This document shows positions 1-6,141 of a stretch of 7,954 nt of DNA, piece after piece. The DNA lies in the NCBI GenBank assembly GCA_013375405.1, contig JABXJU010000201.1, positions 1 through 7,954 on the forward strand. The letters run 5' to 3'. The notes beneath the pieces were generated by a model. That model did no database searches and was not told the DNA's origin. It saw nothing but the letters and a program-made list of their open reading frames with translations. The position numbers were made by a program, and so were the translations under genes. This DNA is from Candidatus Helarchaeota archaeon (GTDB lineage Archaea > Asgardarchaeota > Lokiarchaeia > Helarchaeales > HEL-GB-A). The number at the start of each line of letters is the position of its first letter. Position 1 is the first letter of the stretch.

Positions 1-1
1 C

Positions 2-355
2 TTCGCCCCATTAATTGTAAACGGGCTGCTCGTCGCACTCCTGTATTATTACGGACCCATAATGGACACTGCGTTTATCCCGCTTGCCACCTACTTCGGC
101 ATTGCGCTTGGGCTCGGGGCAAACCCATCTTCGCAGGACCTCAAGCTCGTCGGGCGTGTATTCGCGAAGTATCCCGGGCGTGGGCTGCTCGAGATCCTCC
201 TCCTGTTCGTTTTCGGTGGAGTAATTTACGCCATGGTGGCGGTATTCTACGTTCCACCGTGGGGCATCGCGACCGGGATTATCATTTTTTTTATCATAAT
301 GGTGTATATAGGACGGGTGCGTCCAACAAAGGCAGGATATATCCCGCGGATGTGA
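2..355 (+). CDS. C-terminal part of a polytopic membrane protein (5' end outside window)
   Basis: The frame is open from the left edge to the TGA at 353-355, so these 117 residues are the end of a longer protein. The ATG at 62 is probably internal, because the 20 upstream codons also read as a hydrophobic helix. Four hydrophobic segments are visible at about residues 1-18, 22-40, 63-85 and 88-106. A polar loop containing DLKLVGRVFAKYPGRG separates the two pairs, and the tail is short and basic (GRVRPTKAGYIPRM). I do not recognise the family. A flippase or polysaccharide-export type transporter C-terminus is one possibility, but no diagnostic motif is visible. The stop lies 7 bases before the XPD-like helicase start and overlaps that gene's Shine-Dalgarno site, so the two are probably co-transcribed. 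Codon use is GC-rich like the next two genes. Confidence 0.7.
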   Translation, partial: FAPLIVNGLLVALLYYYGPIMDTAFIPLATYFGIALGLGANPSSQDLKLVGRVFAKYPGRGLLEILLLFVFGGVIYAMVAVFYVPPWGIATGIIIFFIIMVYIGRVRPTKAGYIPRM

Positions 356-362
356 GGATGGA

Positions 363-2363
363 ATGGTGACGGCGACTCCCAAGATTGGTCAATTTCCGCT
401 CGAGGTGCAGGATTACTTCCCCTTCGAACCGCGTCCCGGGCAATCGCTCATGGCGAATGAGATCTACTACGGGGTCCTCGCTAACAACCACGTTGCCATC
501 GAAGGCGCAGCAGGGATGGGAAAGACAGTGACCTGCCTGAGTTCTCTCCTCCCGATCTGTAAGCGTGAGGGCTGCACCTTGCTCTACACAGCCCGAACGC
601 ATACCCAAATCCAACGGGTGATCGAGGAGTTGAGCATGATCTACAAGATCAAGGGACGGCACGAGCTCACGGGGATTTCCGTTTACGGGCGGGCGAACAT
701 GTGCCTCAATCCGGAAGTGCAGGGTGCCCCCCCAGTCGAGGCGATGGAAATTTGCGGGGAACTGCGGAAAACGAGACGGTGTAGGTGGTATGAGGAGTTG
801 AAATCTAAGGAGATCGACCGGATGAGCGGCTGCTTCACCTCCGAGTACGTCCGTGAGTATGGACTCGAAGCAGAAGTCTGCCCTTACTATCTGAGTAAGG
901 AGCTGATGAAGCACTGCAATGTCATCGCGCTGACCTACGTTTACCTGATCAATCCGTTCATGCGGTCCATATTATTCAAGACCTTGGATACATCACTGGA
1001 AAGTTGCGTGCTGGTGTTCGATGAGTGCCACAACCTTCCCGATCTTGCTATGCACACGATGTCGCTCGGTGTCTCCGACCGAGGGCTGAAACGGGCATTG
1101 AAGGAGTACCACCGTTACGATGCTGCCGGGAAATACCCCCTGATCCTAAAGTTCCTCAAACACTTCAAAGGTTATCTGGATCAAGTGCAGCAGGAGTACG
1201 GTGCACACCCAGAGGAGATCGAGATCGGGGTCGATCTGCAAGCGTTCATCCCATACTTAGCCACCTTCACGAAGCAGAACGGGGCGAAGGACCTGTTCGT
1301 CCTGGCGCGGGAGATAAAGCAGTTTGGGCGACACATTCGGCGTCTCAAGCTGGAAGCGAAGCAGAGCACCTATTCTTCAGTGTATCACTTCGGGACGTTT
1401 CTGGAGCAGTTTATTTCAACGGTCAAGGATTCCCAGTACTTGCATTACATGATCCTCGCCAAGGATCGCATCCAGTACTACATCCGATGTATCGATTGTC
1501 GAGGATTACTCAGACCGCTCCAGCGAGCGCGGAGCATTATTTCCATGAGTGGTACGCTGGAGCCCATTGACGCGTACCTCGATATCTGCGGGTTTCCCCA
1601 GCACACGCGTCGGAGAGTTCTCCCATCCCCCTTCAGTCATAAGCTCGTCCGAGTCTTCGCGATGCGGGGGATTGACCTCACCTACTTCAGCCGGACAACG
1701 CCCCAGTACCAGATCTTGGCGAAACGCTGCCTCGAGGTCATCCGCGCCACGCCGGGGAATACGGCGGTGTTCTGCGCCTCCTACGACGTGTTGGAAAGTT
1801 TTCTGAAGAAGACTGAGTTCCGCCGGGGTATTAAGGATCTGGGACGACCGTTCTATTCGGAGCGACGGGATTTCACGAGCCGGCAGAACCAAGAAATGAT
1901 CACGAAGTTCAAAACGAAAGGGCATCAGGGGAAAAAAGCCGTGCTCGTGGGTGTTTGCGGAGGACGGAATTCCGAAGGTGTCGATTTCCCCGGTCCTGAA
2001 ATGATTACAGTCATCATCCTTGGTATCCCCCTTGCGCGGATGACGCACTCCGTCAATGCCCTCATCACGTACTACACGGAGCAGTTCGGAGTCTACAAAG
2101 GGAAGGAGTACGCCTACACCCTCCCCGCGCTCCGCCGAGCGAACCAAGCCGCTGGGCGCCCCATCCGCACCCTGCGCGACTACGGGGTGATCGTGCTCCT
2201 AGATGACCGGTACTCTCACGCGTACTACCGGCGGTTCCTCTCCCACTGGATCAACGAGAACATGGTCATCCTGAACGATCAGGATGGCGTGCTCGAGGGA
2301 GAGGTCGCACGGTTTTACTTATCCCAACAAAATCATGAAAATAATATAAAAGGAGGTTTTTGA
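363..2363 (+). CDS. XPD/Rad3-family iron-sulfur DNA helicase (superfamily 2)
   Basis: This 666-residue protein carries the ordered motif set of XPD-type 5'-3' helicases. A Q-like FPFEPRPGQ precedes Walker A GAAGMGKT (residues 48-55). Four cysteines at C114, C131, C140 and C173 (in CRWYE and CPYY contexts) fit the iron-sulfur domain ligands. Motif II is DECH (220-223), motif III MSGTLEP (395-401), motif IV-like NTAVFCASY (466-474), motif V CGGRNSEGVDFPG (532-544) and motif VI QAAGRPIR (595-602). In this family the cluster domain separates strands while the two RecA-like domains hydrolyse ATP, in excision repair and, in eukaryotes, TFIIH. The start is ATG 363, with GAGG at 354-357 and a 5-base gap; GTG 366 is a possible alternative. 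The next gene starts 3 bases after the stop, which indicates an operon. Motif II has Cys where Ala is usual (DEAH). Length is slightly above many archaeal XPDs. DinG-type relatives are less likely given the cysteine layout. Confidence 0.93.
   Translation: MVTATPKIGQFPLEVQDYFPFEPRPGQSLMANEIYYGVLANNHVAIEGAAGMGKTVTCLSSLLPICKREGCTLLYTARTHTQIQRVIEELSMIYKIKGRHELTGISVYGRANMCLNPEVQGAPPVEAMEICGELRKTRRCRWYEELKSKEIDRMSGCFTSEYVREYGLEAEVCPYYLSKELMKHCNVIALTYVYLINPFMRSILFKTLDTSLESCVLVFDECHNLPDLAMHTMSLGVSDRGLKRALKEYHRYDAAGKYPLILKFLKHFKGYLDQVQQEYGAHPEEIEIGVDLQAFIPYLATFTKQNGAKDLFVLAREIKQFGRHIRRLKLEAKQSTYSSVYHFGTFLEQFISTVKDSQYLHYMILAKDRIQYYIRCIDCRGLLRPLQRARSIISMSGTLEPIDAYLDICGFPQHTRRRVLPSPFSHKLVRVFAMRGIDLTYFSRTTPQYQILAKRCLEVIRATPGNTAVFCASYDVLESFLKKTEFRRGIKDLGRPFYSERRDFTSRQNQEMITKFKTKGHQGKKAVLVGVCGGRNSEGVDFPGPEMITVIILGIPLARMTHSVNALITYYTEQFGVYKGKEYAYTLPALRRANQAAGRPIRTLRDYGVIVLLDDRYSHAYYRRFLSHWINENMVILNDQDGVLEGEVARFYLSQQNHENNIKGGF
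2351..2357 (+). promoter_or_regulatory. Strong Shine-Dalgarno site inside the end of the XPD-like gene
   Basis: AGGAGGT lies in the last codons of the helicase gene, 9 bases before the TTG at 2367. It supports TTG as the start of the winged-helix gene, rather than the ATG at 2388, and indicates that the two genes are translated from one message. Confidence 0.7.
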
Positions 2364-2366
2364 AAA

Positions 2367-3266
2367 TTGGTTTCAGAACTACCATGTATGCAGACCCAAC
2401 GGAGCATTCAGATTCCCACAGATGACTACCTCAGGACGCTCTTGGACGTCACGCAAAGGTTCTTGAAGATCCAGTTTAAGAGTAAAAAGTCCCAAGAGAT
2501 GTTCTTTGCCCTCTACAGGCACATTGCAAATGGGGATGCTCGGACCTGCCCTGCGCTGTTCAAGGAGATCAAGGACGATCCTACTCTCGGTACGGAGATC
2601 AGATCGTCGCAGTCGCTGCAGTACCACCTCGGACAGTTCGCCGAGGAGGGGCTAGTCGAGAAGGTGAACGGGACAGGCAAGGTCGCCCGTTATAAAATCG
2701 CGCAGGAGAAGCTAGGGATCCACTCCAAACTTATGAACAATGCGCTATTCCGCAAGTTGCTAGAGAGTCAGTATAAGGTGTTCTTTTTCCTCACGTGCAT
2801 CATCGCGCGACTCATGCAGGACATATACCCAGACACGCCGGAGGATGACGAGGTCTTCGACTCGGCCTCGACGTTCATACAGACTTGCGTTCAACTGGCT
2901 CTCGATGACTTGAAGCGACACGCCGTGCTCAAGCAGGGATGCAAACACGCAATATTGGGTGGGTGCATGGGTCGGGACCGAGACGCCGCAGGAGCGCCCC
3001 CAGATCCCCCTCAAGGGCAAGAGGCGCCTGAATCCCCTACCCCCTCGTTAGATCCGGATCGTCCCTTGCAGGACCAAATTCCACGATTTGTTCGTGCAAG
3101 CGACGATGGAACGGGGGTCCGGAAATCCAAGGTTATCGAGCACTTCCCAGGGATTTTTCCGGAGATCGACGTTCAGGATACCTTGGTATCTCTCATCAAC
3201 GACGGAACGCTCTTCCAAAACTTGCCAGGAAAATATCAGATATTACAATATGGAAAGACGCTTTGA
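2367..3266 (+). CDS. Two-winged-helix DNA-binding protein, partner candidate of the XPD-like helicase
   Basis: This 299-residue protein was not recognised as a named family. Residues about 40-112 look like a winged helix: helices FFALYRHIANG, CPALFKEIKDD and SQSLQYHLGQFAEEGLVEKV, then a basic wing GTGKVARYKIA. A helical stretch follows (about 118-195). Next comes a low-complexity linker rich in Pro, Asp and Gln (about 207-235). A second compact helical/wing-like module sits at about 248-295 (KSKVIEHFPGIF...LVSLINDGTLFQ...KYQIL). The start is TTG 2367 because of the AGGAGGT upstream; ATG 2388 (residue 8) is the alternative. The 3-base gap to the helicase suggests a linked role, for example loading or targeting XPD on DNA, but that is inference from position only. 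Five cysteines (C7, C61, C144, C174, C192) plus C200 show no zinc-finger spacing. Nothing obvious follows it on the operon. Confidence 0.8.
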   Translation: MVSELPCMQTQRSIQIPTDDYLRTLLDVTQRFLKIQFKSKKSQEMFFALYRHIANGDARTCPALFKEIKDDPTLGTEIRSSQSLQYHLGQFAEEGLVEKVNGTGKVARYKIAQEKLGIHSKLMNNALFRKLLESQYKVFFFLTCIIARLMQDIYPDTPEDDEVFDSASTFIQTCVQLALDDLKRHAVLKQGCKHAILGGCMGRDRDAAGAPPDPPQGQEAPESPTPSLDPDRPLQDQIPRFVRASDDGTGVRKSKVIEHFPGIFPEIDVQDTLVSLINDGTLFQNLPGKYQILQYGKTL

Positions 3267-3366
3267 AATTCAAAAAATATTGGGGTCAAACTAAGCCCTA
3301 TAATCTGAAAATCGAGAAAAATGGATGGGGGTCATCTTTCTTTTCGTGTATAAGGGAGGGGTATGT

Positions 3367-3384
3367 ATTGGTCAATTGGTGACC
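3367..3384. repeat. Short direct repeat with hairpin
   Basis: ATTGGTCA (3367-3374) is followed directly by ATTGGTGA (3375-3382). GGTCA and TGACC can pair over a 5-base loop. It could be a weak RNA hairpin after the XPD operon or a protein-binding site. No oligo-T run follows directly, so a terminator reading is weak. Confidence 0.35.
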
Positions 3385-3463
3385 TTTACGTCCGCGCCCC
3401 GTTACAACGAAAGAGATCCTTTCCATATCACATGTATAACAGATTATAAGGATGCAAAAGCAA

Positions 3464-3475
3464 TTTTTACTTTTT
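3464..3475 (+). terminator. Paired oligo-T runs, possible archaeal terminator of the XPD operon
   Basis: Two T5 runs (3464-3468 and 3471-3475) lie about 200 bases past the winged-helix gene and before the next promoter. Archaeal polymerase can terminate at oligo-T without a stem, so this is the best candidate for the end of the operon transcript. The distance from the last gene makes it uncertain. Confidence 0.35.
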
Positions 3476-3521
3476 AATGATACAAGCTTTTCATCGATCC
3501 AAAAAAAAGGAAATCAGCGAT

Positions 3522-3543
3522 TGATAATCAACTATGATAATCA
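3522..3543. promoter_or_regulatory. Tandem 9-bp palindromes TGATAATCA, likely operator
   Basis: TGATAATCA occurs at 3522-3530 and again at 3535-3543, a 13-base period. Each copy is an odd-length palindrome (TGAT-A-ATCA). The second copy runs into the TATA-like box of the regulator gene, at the BRE position. A dimeric winged-helix protein bound here would block TBP/TFB, so autoregulation by the downstream gene is a reasonable guess. Confidence 0.5.
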
Positions 3544-3552
3544 TTTAAATAT
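3543..3552 (+). promoter_or_regulatory. TATA-like box of the V4R-type regulator
   Basis: ATTTAAATAT lies 32 bases before ATG 3584. With normal archaeal spacing the transcript would begin near 3572-3576, giving a leader of about 10 bases to ATG 3584 or about 22 bases to ATG 3596. No Shine-Dalgarno site is visible, which fits a short-leader message. Confidence 0.5.
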
Positions 3553-3583
3553 TTTGATACCTATTGAGCTTTGTAAGTAATAT

Positions 3584-4249
3584 ATGGTGTTCTCCATGGC
3601 GAATGAAAATAAGCAACGCGAAATTGAACAAAAAATCATGGCAGAGTTAAATACAAGTCTATTTGGGATGTCTATTACCGAAATTGCTGATAAAATCCAC
3701 ATTAACCGCATGACCGCAGCGAAATATCTCGAAATCATGCACGCCAAAAAGTTAATCTTCAGTAAAAAGGTCGGGACCTCGAAATTATGGCTTCCACGAG
3801 AACAAGCCCTAGACCAGCGAATGCAAATGATCGTTGAATTCTTCAAGATGTACAACAAGGCAGTAAATGAGAAATTGAATGATGCGTCATACGAGCAGAT
3901 CCGTGATATTGGGAGTAAAATTGGGGCGAATGTTTTCCAAAATCTTCCAGATGTGATCAAAACACAGAAATTTAAAGATCTCGTTGAGGTATGTGCTAAG
4001 GCCATGGAAAAGGTCTACCCAATCCCGTCTTTAATCGAACCGAAACCTATTGATGAAACCAGTGCAGAGGTAATCATTCATCAGTGCCTTTGTGCTGGTG
4101 TCCAGGAGGATAAATCAATCTGCGAAATGCAGACTGGCATTATTCTCGGGATTGCCAAGCCTATCTTTCCTACCATCGTCGTCGAAGAAAAAAAATGTAT
4201 GTGCAATGGTGATCCCTACTGTAGCTATCATATTCAATATTCCCCATAA
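3584..4249 (+). CDS. Winged-helix transcription regulator with C-terminal V4R-like sensor domain
   Basis: This 221-residue protein begins with a helix-turn-helix (about residues 12-72: SLFGMSITEIADKIHINRMT, then AAKYLEIMHAKKLIFSKK and a wing ending KLWLP). A helical connector follows. The C-terminal domain carries conserved-looking cysteines C168, C170, C180, C205, C207 and C213 and ends in EEKKCMCNGDPYCSYHI. The pattern E-x-x-C-x-x-x-G-[DE]-x-x-C-x-[FY] is typical of V4R (4-vinyl reductase-like) domains, which bind small hydrophobic or aromatic ligands and can hold a metal. A ligand-responsive repressor or activator is therefore likely; the ligand is unknown. ATG 3584 and ATG 3596 (giving MANENKQ) are in frame and neither has an SD site. 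The gene stands alone, with TGATAATCA palindromes at its promoter. It is AT-richer than the operon to its left. Confidence 0.8.
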   Translation: MVFSMANENKQREIEQKIMAELNTSLFGMSITEIADKIHINRMTAAKYLEIMHAKKLIFSKKVGTSKLWLPREQALDQRMQMIVEFFKMYNKAVNEKLNDASYEQIRDIGSKIGANVFQNLPDVIKTQKFKDLVEVCAKAMEKVYPIPSLIEPKPIDETSAEVIIHQCLCAGVQEDKSICEMQTGIILGIAKPIFPTIVVEEKKCMCNGDPYCSYHIQYSP

Positions 4250-4255
4250 GAACCA

Positions 4256-4260
4256 TTTTT
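4256..4260 (+). terminator. Oligo-T run after the V4R-type regulator
   Basis: A T5 run begins 6 bases after the TAA. No stable stem precedes it. It is a plausible archaeal oligo-T terminator, placed in the short convergent gap before the minus-strand Cdc48-like gene. Confidence 0.35.
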
Positions 4261-4355
4261 ACAGATTGCAATTGGAAACATGAAATATGCTATAGCAAGT
4301 CAGAATTTATATTATTTAAAAGGGAGCTATAGGACAATCTCCTTACAATGGGCGT

Positions 4356-4877
4356 CTATTTAGTGACTATTTCAAATTCCGTTGTTTTTGTAATTTGAAC
4401 TATATTTGACGGAATAGTATTAGCCACTATTAAAAAAAGTTCATCATAAGAAAATGAAGAAGTTTTATTTTTTACTCGAGCAGCTGCTTTAATACTGACA
4501 ATATCATCTTTCTTAATGGTGTGATTAAGTAGATAATTATTAAGTGCATTACTTCCACACAAAATACGAACTTCTTTTTCAATGGGAGCGAGGATTACCT
4601 TTTTTGCAGGTTCTACCTCAATTTTTTCTATTCTAACGGCATCACCGATTTCGGTTCCAGAGTTTTTTCTAGTGATTTCATCCATTTGAATAAGGTTTTC
4701 ATTAATTTTTGCAGTAGGAAGTACTATTGCCGATGTGCTTTTTTTTCCCGTAATTTTGACGATATCTCCAGTCTTTAATCCCATTTTTTGCATTGTCTCT
4801 AGGTGGATACTAATACGTCCTTTATTCACCCATTTCTTCTCTATCCCAACAACTCTAAGCTTAAATTCCTTATCCAA
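4356..4877 (-). CDS. Stand-alone Cdc48/VAT-type N-terminal domain protein, no AAA+ ATPase
   Basis: The 173 residues match the N-terminal part of Cdc48/p97/VAT. Residues about 5-90 resemble the double-psi barrel: KLRVVGIEKKWVNKGRISI, then LKTGDIVKITGKKSTSAIVLP, then an R-K-N-S-G-x-x-I-GD segment. Residues about 91-171 resemble Cdc48 domain 2 (AKKVILAPIEKEV, later VANTIPSNIVQITKTTEFEI). In Cdc48 this region binds substrates and cofactors, and the D1 AAA+ ring follows directly. Here a TAG stops the protein where D1 would begin, and only about 100 non-coding bases remain before the convergent neighbour. Start is TTG 4877 with AGGGG (4884-4888 on the plus strand) 6 bases upstream. Possible roles are an adaptor or competitor for a Cdc48 encoded elsewhere. 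A double-psi barrel DNA-binding regulator is a less likely alternative. The gene is markedly AT-rich and is divergent from the TFB gene. Confidence 0.8.
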   Translation of the reverse strand: MDKEFKLRVVGIEKKWVNKGRISIHLETMQKMGLKTGDIVKITGKKSTSAIVLPTAKINENLIQMDEITRKNSGTEIGDAVRIEKIEVEPAKKVILAPIEKEVRILCGSNALNNYLLNHTIKKDDIVSIKAAARVKNKTSSFSYDELFLIVANTIPSNIVQITKTTEFEIVTK

Positions 4878-4975
4878 GCTAAACCCCTGAAATATAATAA
4901 TTGCTTTTAGTTATACTGAAAATCTAGAAACTCCTTAAATAATATTTTATTCCCTGAATAAATATTATTACGAAA

Positions 4976-5103
4976 TTGCGAGATCCGCAAGAACCTAAAC
5001 TACTTTTGCGAAAACCACAAACTTAATATTTGAAAAATTCGTAACATACATGTATTGTTATTGTAATTTTCGCAAAAAACACAATTTATTGCGAAACGCG
5101 CAA
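4976..5103. promoter_or_regulatory. Array of TTGCG/CGCAA half-sites in the divergent promoter region
   Basis: The palindrome TTGCG-N5-CGCAA occurs exactly twice, at 4976-4990 and 5089-5103. Between them lie a single TTGCG (5006-5010, in TTTTGCGAAAA) and a CGCAA (5071-5075, in its reverse complement TTTTCGCAAAA). Half-site centres at 4978, 4988 and 5008, and again at 5091 and 5101, are spaced by about one or two helical turns. The site next to the TFB start overlaps the expected core promoter. This looks like an operator for a dimeric regulator controlling the TFB gene, the Cdc48-like gene or both; the binding protein is unknown. Confidence 0.55.
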
Positions 5104-5113
5104 AACGTATAAA

Positions 5114-5119
5114 AAGGAG
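5114..5119 (+). promoter_or_regulatory. Shine-Dalgarno site of the TFB gene
   Basis: AGGAGA lies 10 bases before TTG 5130 and helps decide that start. The nearby ATG at 5122 is out of frame and closes after about 20 codons. TATAAAAA at 5108-5115 looks like a TATA box, but transcription from it would begin past the start codon, so an upstream element such as TTTATT near 5085 is more likely. Confidence 0.5.
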
Positions 5120-5129
5120 AAATGGAAGT

Positions 5130-6062
5130 TTGGGTCAAGATCAAGTGGAAGCGTATCCGTGTTACGAACCCCAGGGGGTATTAGGGGGCGCACAGCTAGA
5201 ATCAAAAGAAGAAGATCCATATTACGATTGCTGTGGTAATCCGTCGATAATCGAATACCGCGGGATTTATGTTTGTCAAAAATGTGCCACAGTTTTTGGT
5301 CCTGTTATTGTTGATTCTCCTAGACGTGCCTTCACACAGGAAGAAATCCAGAAAAAACGTATAAGGGAACCCGTCTATACCAATATTGGGCCGCGGACGG
5401 TCATGAATGTCAAGGACGATTCGGTGAAGAACAAGGTGCTCTATTATCGCCTAGCAAAGATCAACAAGTCGGTTTCCACGACTTTTGAGCGAAATCTCAC
5501 GGTCGCCCAGCCAAAACTATTACGGCTCGTCAGTCAATTGGGAATTCCTCCGAGCATCTTGAATGTCGCGCTCGGTATATATAAGAAAGCGGTAGCGAAA
5601 CACTTAACCACCGGGCGCAGTATCAATAATCTTGTGGCTGCATCCATTTTTATCGCCTGCCGAAAGCGCGGGTTGCCCCGCACCATCGAAGAAATCAGTG
5701 AAGTTGCAAATATCCCACTCAAAGTCCTGGCAAAAAACTACCGGTTAATTTTACGCGAACTTCATCTTCACGTTAAGCCACTGAAGGCCAAATACTTTGT
5801 GGAGCGATTTGTCACCGAGTTAGGATTAACCATGGACATCCAAAAGCGGGCCCAAGAATTGCTCGTACTAGTAGAGCAATCGGCTGCTATCATTGGGAAA
5901 GATCCCAAAGGAATAGCTGCTGCCGCCATCTACGTGGCGATCCGCGATCTTGGACGGAAAGAGCACCGCTCCCAAACCAAAATCTCTGAAATCGCCCATA
6001 TTTCGGAAGTCACGTTACGGAATAGAGTAAGAAATATAAAATGTGTCATGGCAGGGAGTTAA
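5130..6062 (+). CDS. tfb: Transcription initiation factor B (TFIIB homologue), divergent zinc ribbon
   Basis: This 310-residue protein has the full TFB layout. A zinc-ribbon-like segment (residues about 31-60) is followed by a B-reader (RAFTQEEIQKKR, 66-77), a linker, then ERNLTVAQPKL leading into cyclin repeat 1 (about 120-213, including GRSINNLVAASIFIACRKR) and cyclin repeat 2 (about 222-305, including GKDPKGIAAAAIYVA). TFB binds the TBP-DNA complex and BRE and recruits RNA polymerase. Oddities: the first CxxC of the ribbon is replaced by Y32-D-C34-C35, leaving C34/C35, C49 and C52. The B-linker reads NIGPRT instead of the usual DKGLST-like text. A 30-residue extension precedes the ribbon. 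Start is TTG 5130, supported by AGGAGA upstream; GTG 5145 is an alternative. It may be a specialised paralogue under the TTGCG/CGCAA operator array. Confidence 0.92.
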   Translation: MGQDQVEAYPCYEPQGVLGGAQLESKEEDPYYDCCGNPSIIEYRGIYVCQKCATVFGPVIVDSPRRAFTQEEIQKKRIREPVYTNIGPRTVMNVKDDSVKNKVLYYRLAKINKSVSTTFERNLTVAQPKLLRLVSQLGIPPSILNVALGIYKKAVAKHLTTGRSINNLVAASIFIACRKRGLPRTIEEISEVANIPLKVLAKNYRLILRELHLHVKPLKAKYFVERFVTELGLTMDIQKRAQELLVLVEQSAAIIGKDPKGIAAAAIYVAIRDLGRKEHRSQTKISEIAHISEVTLRNRVRNIKCVMAGS

Positions 6063-6078
6063 TTCCCCTCTTTTTTTT
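6054..6078 (+). terminator. Hairpin plus T8 terminator of the TFB gene
   Basis: GGGA (6054-6057) pairs with TCCC (6064-6067) across the stop codon, extendable by a G-T and a T-A pair. T8 follows at 6071-6078. This is a clear intrinsic-type or oligo-T terminator ending transcription before the convergent OB-fold gene. Confidence 0.65.
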
Positions 6079-6141
6079 AATGAATTCGGTTTTTAGAAGT
6101 GTTTGATTTTTTAATGAGAAACTTATAAAAGAAATAAATAA

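Larger units (their letters stand above)
3267..3583. other. AT-rich intergenic region between the XPD operon and the V4R-type regulator
   Basis: The spacer of about 317 bases has no convincing gene. It holds a small hairpin (GGTCA 3370-3374 with TGACC 3380-3384, within the near-direct repeat ATTGGTCA/ATTGGTGA), a purine-rich SD-like GGGAGGGG at 3354-3361, two oligo-T runs near 3464-3475, paired 9-bp palindromes at 3522-3543 and a TATA-like box. A 50-codon open frame (3325-3477) crosses the hairpin but is not supported by family similarity. Base composition changes here from GC-rich genes on the left to AT-rich DNA on the right. Confidence 0.6.

Noticed and set aside
62..355. ATG 62 as the true start of the first membrane protein
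   Set aside because: The frame is open to the left edge and the upstream codons encode another hydrophobic helix, so the start is outside the window.
294..914. Long antisense frame over the start of the helicase gene
   Set aside because: It is a shadow of the well-supported XPD-like frame and shows no recognisable domain.
1025..2147. Several plus- and minus-strand frames inside the helicase gene
   Set aside because: All overlap helicase motifs III-V in other frames and have Arg/Ser/Pro-rich, GC-driven composition without domain features.
4250..4355. Lost or frameshifted AAA+ domain after the Cdc48-like N-domain
   Set aside because: The roughly 100 bases after the stop contain no Walker A or other AAA+ text in any frame, and the next gene is convergent.
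5108..5115. TATAAAAA as the TATA box of the TFB gene
   Set aside because: Normal spacing would start the transcript beyond TTG 5130 and lose the AGGAGA site, so it is unlikely to be the main core promoter.
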